Shown: in pieces, positions 32,998 to 43,263 of the stretch
Position numbering within the stretch: the first letter of the stretch is position 1
Layout of the letters: the number at the start of each line of letters is the position of its first letter
Notes under the pieces: model-generated
What the model saw: only the letters and a program-made list of their open reading frames with translations
Databases searched by the model: none
What the model was told of the DNA's origin: nothing
Made by a program: the position numbers and the translations under genes
Assembly: GCA_033398695.1 (NCBI GenBank)
Contig: CM065809.1
Span: 174,644,501 to 174,708,500 of the forward strand
Direction: 5' to 3'
Source: Orobanche coerulescens
Lineage: Eukaryota > Streptophyta > Magnoliopsida > Lamiales > Orobanchaceae
DNA: 64,000 bases

Positions 32998-33061
32998 TTT
33001 TCTCCAGCAAAAGTTTTAGGATGACACGAACAAGTATGATCGAATATTCTCGTCTTGCGAG
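32998..33061 (-). other. Very short leader of Copia-B, no recognisable primer site
   Basis: Only 64 nt separate the LTR from the gag ATG. The sequence after the LTR on the minus strand is CTCGCAAGACGAGAATATT, which does not start TGG and does not match the common plant primer sites. Either an unusual primer is used or the leader has been deleted. Confidence 0.6.
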
Positions 33062-34057
33062 TGTAGGAATAATTCGGTACTTGCACGTGTATTACAAATA
33101 AAATTCTGAACTTAACTATAACAAAGAACAGAAAGAAAATATTACACTTGAAACTAACGAACAATTTTAATTAAAGGACTGGAGATCGTCCGAAGCTAAA
33201 GCTTCTGCCCGCAAGATGAGAATACGCCCCGGTAGTGCTCACGGTGAAGCGGCTCGTCCTCAAAGGTTAAAACAATCTGAACGTCCCAGCAGTAGCAGCA
33301 CCGCAAACTGACCGAGCACCTGCGAACTGGACTGGAACGAAGACTGAACTGTATATGATATGCTATGCTTTGATAAAAAATGCACTCTGTTTCGTAAAAT
33401 CTGCAATGACCAGATGATAATATATATAGCAAATCTCGATCAAGTGAAGGGACTCTTTGCCTGGCGGTTTCAGACGCCCAAAGGGCTCGGTCGGATGAAG
33501 AGTCTTGCCAACTCAAGAGTCAAGCCAACTCAAGAGTCTTGTCCATACCAAAAGGCTAGTGGACTTACGGATTTGGTCCAAAAAGATAAGCCCAAACACC
33601 AGCCCAAAGTACCAATTGCCAAGATCCAAGTCCTGGGCCTGGGCCTGGACCGAGACCTAGACCGAGCCCGAGCCCAACCCGGACGGACGAATGGTCGGTC
33701 GGTCGGCGGCGGCGGCGGCGCGCGCGTGTGTGTGTGTGCGCGAGGACACCCATACACACCAACCCACTTGTTATTAAGCTCATAAAGGCAAAGACTTTAA
33801 ATACAAGCCAAAGCATCCATCCACAATCAATGTGGGATAACTAACATCATATACCTCATGTTGGTTACTACTCCAACATCCAACTTTAACATATAATATC
33901 TCACTCACCGGAAATCGGTTTAGAAATATTAAATATACCACGTTCATCTACTCACGACGTATATTAACATTCAATAAATATTTTAATTAAATAATAATTA
34001 TTTAATTAACAATATTTATTTTTTAATAAATGGTTAATTACTAAACCATTTCCAACA
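33062..34057 (-). repeat. 5' LTR of Copia-B (996 bp)
   Basis: Same termini as the partner. TATATATA (minus) at about 33420-33430. It lacks the 20-odd bp segment CATTAATCCTGCCATGATGG and part of the simple repeats present in the other LTR. Confidence 0.93.
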
Positions 34058-34062
34058 GCTTG

Positions 34063-35921
34063 GCACGCATTAAAGGAAACAAGAGACTCATATGGGTTTT
34101 GTTCATATGCTTCATTGTGTGTTCGGATTCTAGGATGATGAGATGAGATGATGATGTGATCGAGTTTGTGTGATGGAGATTAGTTTGGTGAGAGAAAGAA
34201 AGGAGATGGGAGGCGGTGTAAACTGAGTTGGCTTTTAGGGTTAGATCAAATATGTGATAATAGGGTCATAACATTTAAAACCGTGTATTGCTTTTGGATC
34301 GGACCCGCGGATAAAATGAGGAGAGTGTGGGTGAATTAGGTTAAAGTGTTACTTGAGTGATTATGCCATCTATTTTGAAATTGGTATTTCACTTTTGGGT
34401 TGGATTAGATTTGTTTACTTTATGGATAACGTGGACTGGGCTTATGATTTTGGAAGAATAAATATATCTCTGTCAAAAAGCTTAAAATCTATTTAAAGTT
34501 GTTCCACTAAGTTAGATTCTCTGTACCCATGATTCCTTTGTAAAGTATATGTGAATGTTTTAGCTTTTGCCTAAGTTTATATCCTCATATGTCTCTAATT
34601 TTATTTTATTTTTGTTCGTGCTGAATATAAGTTTAATCTTTGTTTATTTTTCATAGTCTAAAGAGCAATTATTAGTTTGTGATGAACATAAGTATGTTGG
34701 TTGTTGCAAAAAGTAACATAAATCGATGGTGCTCTTTTTATGAAAAGTTGACTAATTGAAAGGCGAGCATATGCAATTATATGCTTTTAGAAAACATATT
34801 ATAATGGTATCCTATGATGATTTGTACAATGAAGTGAATCAGTAAAGTTATACTTTTGTCAATTTAAAACATAGTACCGAGTAGAAAATTATTTATACGA
34901 GACGATAATGCTTGAACACTAAAATGACCTATAAAATTATATATGCACAGGAACATTATATAAGATGATTTTGTCGAAAATGTTCTTAGTTATCGAGCTT
35001 CGATTAACATGGGAAATCATGTTATAAGCCAAAAGTCAATTAATGTGTTTTGGCATTCATGTTCATTTAGATTATGTATGGTACAAAAAGTTGTGTGAAT
35101 CACATGCGAATTTAGTCAATTACTCAACAATATAATTCATGCATTCAGACACATGGGAATTTAATCAGTTACTCAACAACATAATTCGTGCATCGCACGG
35201 GTCCGAATGCTTCGTGAAACATAAAATTCTACTTGAATTCGTGTTAAACTCGATTTTGAAATGTATATCATTATGGAGTCGGATACTAAAGGATATATGG
35301 GTGGTGACCCGATTAGAAGATTCTGGATACTTCTTTATAATATGAGATAGATTTTAATTTTGTAATGTCATGTATAAATTCGGAACTATTTCTGATTGTG
35401 CAAGTCAAATGCAATTCGAGTATTTCTTAGCAATATAATTATTTTTCTAATTATGTTTCATTATTTTGTTTGGTTACGCATTCATATATAAATGGTTACT
35501 GTATTTTAATATTGTAGTTGTTTGTGCTATCTTACATAAATGATTCCTGTATTTTCGATGATGTTTTTATTAATTTCTTTTCAATATTTTGTTACTCTTT
35601 TGGCAAATAGTTGTTTGTTATGGCTATATTTTAAGTTCTATATATTTCCATTAGTTGTAAATATACGAAGGAGCATACATGTAAGTCCCTAGGAGGTACT
35701 CGGAAATCGGGACAATCCTCCTATCTGTAAAGAAATATGAACAAGCATACATAAATGGTATCCAAATGTACATATTTAGGTAACCACAGCCAATAACAAT
35801 ATCCACAAATTTGTATTTGAACCCCGATTATAATATAAATTGACTTCTTGGATTTTCAGACAATGTAACATTCACAATCGATGTTTTTTAAAACGTGTAA
35901 CATAATCGTTACTCGATATAC
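34063..35921. other. Intergenic DNA; possible remnant of a host gene start on the minus strand
   Basis: At 34240-34115 the minus strand shows a promoter-like order: telo-box-like AACCCTAAAA, a CT-rich leader (CTCCTTTCTTTCTCTCACC) and an ATG at 34115 with a short open frame running into the Copia-B target site at 34062. No known domain is visible. The rest is AT-rich. A near-duplicate of about 45 bp (CACATG.GAATTTA and ACTCAACAA.ATAATTC) lies at 35100-35195, and a small hairpin CGTGC-ATC-GCACG at 35187-35199. Confidence 0.35.
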
Positions 35922-36160
35922 TGATAACACTCATTTTTACACATATTTTTGCAAAGCTTTTCCGGATTTTAAGATCCTAAAATGTGTAGAATTGTGTCGT
36001 TTGTGCTCATATTGTGTTTATTGGACTCGATCACGCTTGGGTACATTTTATTGATTTTATGGGTATTTTATGGATATTAATCAAGCAAGAACGAAGTCTC
36101 AACCCCCAATACATATCAAGCAATGCGGAAACGAAAGATCGAGCAGAAAACGGAGTCACG

Positions 36161-36191
36161 GGCTCGACCGTGTCATTTGACACGGGCCGAG
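36161..36191. repeat. Athila-B palindrome cluster, left part
   Basis: One pair, GGCTCGACCGTGTC-ATTT-GACACGGGCCGAG, with the usual 4-nt gap. Tekay-A is inserted at the end of the second palindrome. Confidence 0.8.
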
Positions 36192-36355
36192 TGTAATACC
36201 CGTACTTTTATTGACCGTTTGACCTTTCCGTTCTCCTTATTTTGTCGCTCTGTAAACGCATAGAGTTGTTGTTGATATTGTTATTAAGTTTCGTGCCTTG
36301 TTTAAGCCACGATCATATTGTTTAGACCTTTCGGAAATGTTCTGAGCCAGAGGGA

Positions 36356-36982
36356 TAGCGCACGCTAGGCCTAGGCTAACGCACGCTAATTCAGCTTGAT
36401 TAGGCGCGCTAGCTTTGAACCGTAGCGCGCGCTAAGGGACCAGTCAGGTCAGAACCAGTAACTCAGATTGCTCTCTGGACTGGCGGATTAACGCACGCTA
36501 GGAGTTCGTTAGCGCGCGCTATTCGTGGTTAGTAGCGCACGCTAACATCCGTCCGTAGCGCACGCTAATGGCCAGGTCGGCAGAGGCATTGAGGTTGTCA
36601 GGTTTCTGGACTATCAAGTAGCGCACGCTATGCTCCGGCTAGCGCACGCTAAAACTGTTACGTAGCGCACGCTAAGGCATAATGGTAGCGCACGCTAATG
36701 TTTTGGTCAGTAGAAGCAGTGAAGTTTCAGACTTTCTGGACTAGCAGGTAGCGCGCGTTAGGCAGTGGCTAGCGTACGCTATATGTGTTGTGTAACGCAC
36801 GCTAGTGCTCAGTATTAACGCACGCTAGCGGACCCAGGCAGTAAGCTGAGATTTTGGCAGGGCAGCAGTTAGCGCACGCAAAGGATGTTTCGTAGCGCGC
36901 GCTAACATCTTATGGCAGTAGCCACTGGACTACCCGGTAACTTCGCTAGCGCACGCTAATGAAGTAGGCGTAGCGTGCGCTA
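36356..36982. repeat. Twenty TAGCGCRCGCTA palindromes upstream of the Tekay-A TATA box
   Basis: About 20 copies of a 12-bp palindrome (TAGCGCACGCTA most common; TAGCGCGCGCTA and TAACGCACGCTA also) are scattered at 15-70 bp spacing over 627 bp. The intervening sequences are unrelated to one another. The cluster ends 11 bp before the TATA position and is repeated in the 3' LTR. Confidence 0.92.
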
Positions 36983-37603
36983 GACTGGGCAGATACAAAT
37001 ATGACAGTTGACTTCCATTTCGTCATTTCTCACCTACTTCACTCCTTTTCGACGGAAAACGCTCGGGAGAGACGATCTTGGGCGATTGGAAGCAATCTTC
37101 CTTCCAACAACAACATATTTGGTTGGAGAACAAGGATTTCTCAATATCTAATTCCTCCTAGCGTCCGAATCAAGGTAAAGATCCTTAGAACCCTACTTTT
37201 TGGGAATTTTGGGGTTTTTCGTAGATTCGTCCGATTTATCCGTTTGGAAGCTCGAGAACCTTGAGATTATGATGTATCTATACCGTATGCATGCTTTTCC
37301 TACGATTTTATGGTTTGGATTGTGCCGTTTTCGGACTTGTGAGATTTTGGACGACTTTCCAACCTCTAGTTGATTATCCGTATATCTTTATGAATCGTAG
37401 ACGGGTTTCGGGGGTTTCTTCGTGTAATTTGAATATGGATAATTGATTATCATATTCCTTGCGAATCGTTTAGGTGCCGGAAGCGCGTTCTTGGACCTAC
37501 CAATCTCATACCCCTTTTTCCGTTCGTTTTTTCGATGTCTCAGAGGCAAGTATACATTTATGATTGTGCGTTCTCAACTTTGAAAGTAAGAAATATTGAT
37601 GGT

Positions 37604-37784
37604 ATGATATGAACGAACCGTTTCTACGGCATTCATAGATATAATGATGGCATGATATGAACGAACCGTTTCTACGGCATTCATATATGAATTGATGGCA
37701 TGATATGAACGAACCGTTTCTACGGCATTCATACATGTATTGACGGATGATATGAACGAACCGTTTCTACGACATTCATATACG
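37604..37784. repeat. 48-bp tandem repeat, four copies, in Tekay-A 5' LTR
   Basis: The unit starts ATGATATGAACGAACCGTTT and includes CTACGGCATTCATA; the last unit is shorter. It is found again at 44677-44857. Confidence 0.92.
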
Positions 37785-38334
37785 TCTTAATGTGGCACTA
37801 TGAGATTTTAGTTATTCCGGAATACTAGTCTTGAATTGATGAATTGACGGTTACATTTACCTTATTGTCGAGAAGTATTGTGTTTCATACTTGATATCCT
37901 TGCACTAGCTATTCGACGGCTAACCCCTTTATGGGGGAAATATGTTTCATGTATTTCAGGTTCCAAGAGAGCGGACAGGCAGGTATCGGGTCGGCATGAA
38001 GATGGTGGGCAAGTGTGATACTGTGTTTTCCTTCCAGTTATGTTTGGAGTTTCCCATTCAGTGTTGTTGTACTGGATTGGCTATTGAATACTCGAGTATT
38101 ATTTTCCATTTTTCTCGATGTTCCGGCCTGTGTTTGCCGAAGTATTGATTTGAGTTGTGTTGTTTGTGAATACATTGGTTATGTTTTGAATACCTTTGTA
38201 TTGTTTTTCATCCCATTGTGTGTAGACCTCATCGGTCAAAATTTATGATTCCGCGTATGTTTAGCCTTGTGGGTCCCACGGCGGGGCTTACGGCGCTGTA
38301 ATATCCCTGAATAACTCGGGGGTGTTACAGAATA

Positions 38335-38346
38335 TGGTATCAGAGC
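38335..38346 (+). other. Primer-binding site of Tekay-A (initiator tRNA-Met)
   Basis: TGGTATCAGAGC, 5 nt after the LTR end. Confidence 0.93.
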
Positions 38347-38573
38347 TTAGGTCTATGGATACTTAGGCTGTCGGTCTTTTGGGTCGATCGAGTTGTCATT
38401 TGTCCGCAGTATCACTACTTTGCCATCATCACAGTGCGACCGGTACTTGTAAGACCTCTTATTCTTCTGGTGTTTGCTTGTTCGTTTTGCTTGTTTTGTT
38501 AGTATTCGTGAGAATCGGTCACTTTGATGACGTGTAATTTAATTGTGCTTACGTGACTTATGTGTCCTTCAGT

Positions 38574-39443
38574 ATGTCAGCTGGTAGGGGCCGTGGTCGT
38601 GGCCGTGGACGTGGAAGAGGTCGTGGCGCGGCCGTTTCCATTAGTTCTGTTGCGGGGTCAACCAACCCCAGCTTGTCAAACTCGGTGCATCCCGACACCG
38701 AAAGTCAGCACGACCAGTCGAATGGCCAGGGGAACAACGCGCACGTTGGAGTTGCGAATGTACTTCAACAATTGGCCGCCCAGATGACCATTTTAGCCCA
38801 AACAGTTCAGCTGAATAATCCGAACCCGAACACAGATGCCTTGCTTCAGAATGTAATTCGTATGCACCCTCCACAATTTGGCGGTGCCACAGATCCGTTA
38901 GGATGGGAAGACTGGCTAGCGGAATTGAAAAAGATTTTCGAGGCGGTTGACTGCCCCGAAGTGAGGAAAGTACCGATTGCTCAGTATTTCCTCACCAAGG
39001 AGGCCTCTACCTGGTGGAAGGTCATCAAGCCACAGGATCGCATTGCCACATGGGAGGAATTTAAGGAGCTTTTGGAGGCTGAGTTTTGTCCTTGGCCGGT
39101 GCGAGAGAGCCGAATCCGAGCCTTTTTCGAGGCTAAACCGCAAAACATTCCTGTTTCGCAAGCGATTGTTGAGTACAACCAACAACTGATCCACGTGAAG
39201 GATCAAGTACGGAATGAGCGTGATAAGATCCGTTATTTTGATATGCGGATGAATTTGGACTTACGACGGTACATGGCCGGATTTGCTTGTACCACACTGA
39301 AGAAATATCATGACAGAGCTTTAGCCCATGATATGTTAAGCCCCAACAACGATACCGTTGAAGAACCGAAGAAGCAGAAAGTCGCGGGCAATTTTTCGGG
39401 CTCTAAGGGTGGCAACTTTCCGAGGTCACAGACAACTAACTGA
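38574..39443 (+). pseudogene. Tekay-A gag, ended by a premature stop
   Basis: ATG at 38574 (MSAGRGRGRGRGRG, a Gly-Arg-rich N-terminus). The gag core is MHPPQFGGATDPLGWEDWLA, ASTWWKVIKPQDRIATWEEF and SQAIVEYNQQLIHVKDQVRN, typical of chromovirus gag. A TGA at 39441-39443 stops translation, but the frame continues on the other side into the zinc knuckles of pol. A single C-to-T change of CGA would explain it. An alternative upstream ATG at 38553 adds seven residues; 38574 is preferred because the Gly-Arg start is the usual one. Confidence 0.9.
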
Positions 39444-42437
39444 TATGCCGGACAGTCGTCACGTTCTAATAGAGGAAAGAGGGGTTACCGTCCTGCTCCG
39501 GGCACCACAAGTCGCACGGTGACTTGCTATAATTGTGGACGTCCAGGCCACGTTAGTTTGGAATGCAACTTTCCACCATTGAAGTGTCACACGTGCGGAC
39601 AGATGGGGCATAGGGCGGCTTATTGTTTCGAACCAAATCAGACTTTGGACACTCGGGCTTCTGCCCCAGCACCACTTGATCAAAGTATGAATCAACATCA
39701 ATCTTTTGGTCAACCTCAACAGAATTTCGGCAGGGGCCGGGGACAGGGTCAGAATGCTGGAGGGGGAAATTCTAGCGTCGGTTCGGTACAACATCGAGTT
39801 TATGAGATGCGTCGAACATATGAACCCGACACAGCGGTGGCTTCAGGTACCATCCATATTTTATCTTATCCAGTCCGTGTACTCTTTGATACGGGTGCTA
39901 CACATTCTTTTATATCTTTGGATTGTGTACGCCGTTTGAATATAACTTGTTTAACTGCTTGCGATCCCTTTATCGTGAAACTGCCCAGCGGGGATAGGAT
40001 TGTGGGGAATCGTGAGATTAGAGATTTTTCGGTGAGTATATCCGGTATGGAATGGTTATCGAATCTGATCGTAGTTGATATAGAAGGCGAGGATGTGATC
40101 CTCGTCGAGGATTGGCTTGATAATCATCAAGCGATTATGAACTACCGTACCAAGGTTATCACCATGATGACTAAAGACAGATCCGAGTACTCATTTTTGG
40201 GGCATAAGTCGGGACTATCCAAATTACTTATCAGTGCCATGAAGACCGTAAAACTTTTGAATAAAGGTTGCACGGGCTATTGGTGTTATGCCTTGAAAAT
40301 GGAAAGAAACGAAATTGATTTCTCTTCGATTCCGGTTGTTAGTGAGTACCCCGACGTTTTTCCGAATGAACTCCCGGGATTACCGCCAGATCGAGAGATA
40401 GAATTTGCAGTGGACTTAGAGCCAGATGCGGCTCCGATTTCTAAAGCACCTTATCGGATGGCACCTTCCGAGATGCAAGAATTGAAGAATCAGTTGGGAG
40501 AACTTCTGGAAAGAGGGTACATCAGACCGAGCGCTTCGCCTTGGGGCGCGCCTGTTCTTTTTGTGAGGAAGAAGGATGGTTCACTACGTTTGTGCATCGA
40601 TTACCGTGAGCTGAACAAAGTAACCATCAAGAACAAGTATCCTTTGCCTCGTATAGACGATTTATTTGATCAATTACAAGGGGCTGCAGTTTTCTCGAAA
40701 ATTGATTTAAGATCCGGGTATTATCAACTCAGGGTGAGGGAGTCCAACGTTCCGAAGACGGCGTTCCGGACGAGATATGGGCATTATGAATTTGTAGTTA
40801 TGCCTTTTGGGTTGACGAATGCGCCGACAGTATTCATGCAGTTAATGAATAAAATATTCATCGAGTACCTCGACAGATGTGTAGTCGTCTTTATTGACGA
40901 CATCTTGATCTACTCTCGAGATAAGGAGGAACATGCCCGATACCTGCGTTTGATATTAGACATTTTGAGAACCGAGCACCTCTATGCAAAATTCTCGAAA
41001 TGTGAATTTTGGTTGGAAGAAGTTATGTTTCTCGGCCATGTGATTTCGGCCGAAGGGGTTCGTGTAGACCCGCAGAAGATCGAGGCAGTGCTAGATTGGG
41101 CACCGCCTAAAAATGTTAAGGAGGTTCGTAGCTTTTTGGGCCTTGCTGGGTATTACCGTCGGTTTGTCGAGGGGTTCTCGAAACTCGCTCGACCGCTTAC
41201 GAAATTACTCCAGAAGACCAAAAAGTTTGTTTGGACGGATGAGAGACAGCAGAGCTTCGATGAACTGAAGAAACGTTTGACTTCAGCGCCGATTTTAACC
41301 TTACCACATGGTAGCGAGGGCTTTGCAGTTTATAGTGACGCTTCGAGTCAAGGCCTGGGCTGTGTACTTATGCAGCATGATAAGACGATAGCTTTTGCAT
41401 CTCGACAATTAAAGCCTTATGAGATGAATTATCCTACTCACGATTTAGAGTTGGCCGCAATTGTCTTCGCACTCAAGATTTGGCGACACTATTTGTATGG
41501 TTCGCCGTGTCGGATTTATACCGATCACAAGAGCCTGAAATATATTTTCAGTCAGAAGGAGCTGAATATGAGACAGAGGCGTTGGTTAGAGTTGATAAAG
41601 GATTATGATTTAGAAATTCTTTACCACCCCGTAAAAGCTAATGTCGTTGCGGATGCTTTGAGCCGCAAATCGGCATCTCTTCAAATGCTCGAGGTTCTTA
41701 CATCTCAGACGAAAATTCATCAGGATTTAATTGAGCAAGGGATAGAAGTTTGGCTTCAGCGAGTACAGGGACAGTTGTGTACTCTCGAAATTACATCGTT
41801 CTTAGTTGATGACATCAAGGGGAAGCAGTGGAGTGACCCGATGATTTCTCAACTGAAGGAAGACGTAATTAAAGGAAAAGCTCCTGGCTTTATGGTTCAC
41901 GAGGATAGTATTCTGAGATTTCAGGGCAGGCTTTGTGTCCCGAACGATTTAGAGTTGAGGCAGAGAATCCTCCGAGAAGCTCATGCTATGCCTTACTCGA
42001 TCCACCCCGGGACGAGTAAGATGTACAAAGATTTGAAGCGTAATTTTTGGTGTAATAATATGAAGAAGGATGTTACGGAGTTTGTACTACGGTGCTTGAC
42101 GTGTCAACAAGTCAAGATCGAACATCAACGACCAGCGGGGTTGTTGAAACCGCTTTCCATTCCCGAGTGGAAGTGGGAAGACATCTCTATGGATTTCATC
42201 ACTGGCATGCCAAGGACTCGAGCCGGAATGAATATGATTTGGGTAATTGTCGATCGGTTGACCAAGTCGGCACACTTCTTGGGTATTAAGGATACTTGGG
42301 GACCAGATAGACTGGCTCGAACCTTTATTGCTGAGATCGTGAGGTTACACGGAACCCCCAAGGCCATTGTTTCTGATCGAGACGGCCGTTTCGTATCGCA
42401 CTTTTGGCAGGCCGTTCATCAGGCTTTGGGTACCTAG
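39444..42437 (+). pseudogene. Tekay-A zinc knuckles, protease, RT, RNase H and integrase
   Basis: One open frame in gag's frame. In order: two CCHC knuckles ([28 protein letters not shown]), protease [15 protein letters not shown] with [32 protein letters not shown] and catalytic [12 protein letters not shown], RNase H with [15 protein letters not shown] and [11 protein letters not shown], and integrase with its zinc site ([20 protein letters not shown]) and core ([21 protein letters not shown]). It ends at a TAG (42435-42437) replacing the residue after ALGT, in frame with the remainder. All visible catalytic residues are present. Confidence 0.95.
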
Positions 42438-43228
42438 TTGAGATTGAGCACTTCTTTTCATCCTCAGTCGGATGGTCAGACAGAGAGGACGATTCAGACG
42501 TTGGAAGATATGTTACGGGCTTGTGCCTTAGACTGGAGTAATGATTGGGAGCTTCACTTGCCGTTGATCGAGTTTGCTTACAATAATAGTTGGCATGCGT
42601 CGATCCAAATGGCACCCTTCGAAGCACTTTATGGTAGGCGATGTAGGTCGCCATTATGTTGGGACGAAGCTTCTGAGCTAGTTGGGACGGAGCCGGATAT
42701 GTTAATGGAGACTAAGGAGAAGATTACTATTATCCGGGACCGCTTCTTTGCCGCCCAGTCGTCGAAATCTTATGCTGATACTCGTCGTCGACCCTTGGAG
42801 TTCAAAGTGGGGGATCATATCTTACTCAAGGTGTCGCCGACCCGTGGAGTTTTCCGCTTCGGGAAAAAGGGGAAACTTAGTCCGAGGTATATCGGACCTT
42901 TCGAGATTTTGGACAGAGTTGGAGATTTAGCTTATCGCTTGGCATTGCCTCCAGCTTTGAGTCACGTCCACAGTGTTTTTCATGTGTCTCGATTGAGGAA
43001 GTACGTCTGGATCCGAGCCACATTATCGACTACAGTGAGATTGACGTAGCCGAGGATGTTACCTTTCCGGAGAAACCCGTGAAGATCCTTGAGCATCGCG
43101 AGAAACAACTTCGGCATAAGACCATTCCACTGGTTAAAGTGCAATGGTCGAGACATGGAGTCGAGGAAGCAACTTGGGAGACGGAAGAGAAGATGCGGGT
43201 GGAATACCCCGAATTATTTATTTCTTAA
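42438..43228 (+). pseudogene. Tekay-A integrase C-terminus with chromodomain-like tail
   Basis: It continues the integrase core ([20 protein letters not shown], with the catalytic Glu downstream), then the GPF/Y region ([40 protein letters not shown]). A one-base frameshift near 43010 closes this frame at 43049. The next frame holds [27 protein letters not shown] and a stop at 43226-43228, the degenerate chromodomain usual for Tekay. Chromodomains steer insertion to heterochromatin. Confidence 0.9.
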
Positions 43229-43251
43229 GTTTCGGGACGAAATTTCTTTTT

Positions 43252-43263
43252 AGAGGGGTAGAA
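43252..43263 (+). other. Polypurine tract of Tekay-A
   Basis: AGAGGGGTAGAA directly before the 3' LTR. Confidence 0.85.

Larger units (their letters stand above)
27319..34057 (-). mobile_element. Complete Ty1/copia retrotransposon Copia-B
   Basis: Minus strand: 5' LTR 34057-33062, gag-protease-integrase from 32997, RT and RNase H down to 28922, polypurine tract at 28371, 3' LTR 28370-27319. Target duplications GCTTG at 27314-27318 and 34058-34062 are perfect. The LTRs differ in length (996 and 1052 bp), mainly in GC-rich simple repeats. The coding region is collinear and nearly full length but carries several single-codon stops and at least one frameshift. Confidence 0.93.
36192..38329 (+). 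repeat. 5' LTR of Tekay-A (2138 bp)
   Basis: Starts TGTAATACCCG, ends GGGGGTGTTACA. It contains the TAGCGCACGCTA cluster (36356-36982), a damaged TATA box (TACAAATAT at 36994-37002, TATAAATAT in the partner) and a 4-copy 48-bp tandem repeat (37604-37784). No believable gene. Confidence 0.95.

Noticed and set aside
36356..36982. Regular short repeats with unique spacers, like a CRISPR array
   Set aside because: The repeats are 12-bp palindromes at irregular spacing inside a plant LTR, duplicated in the other LTR; no cas genes and a eukaryotic context.
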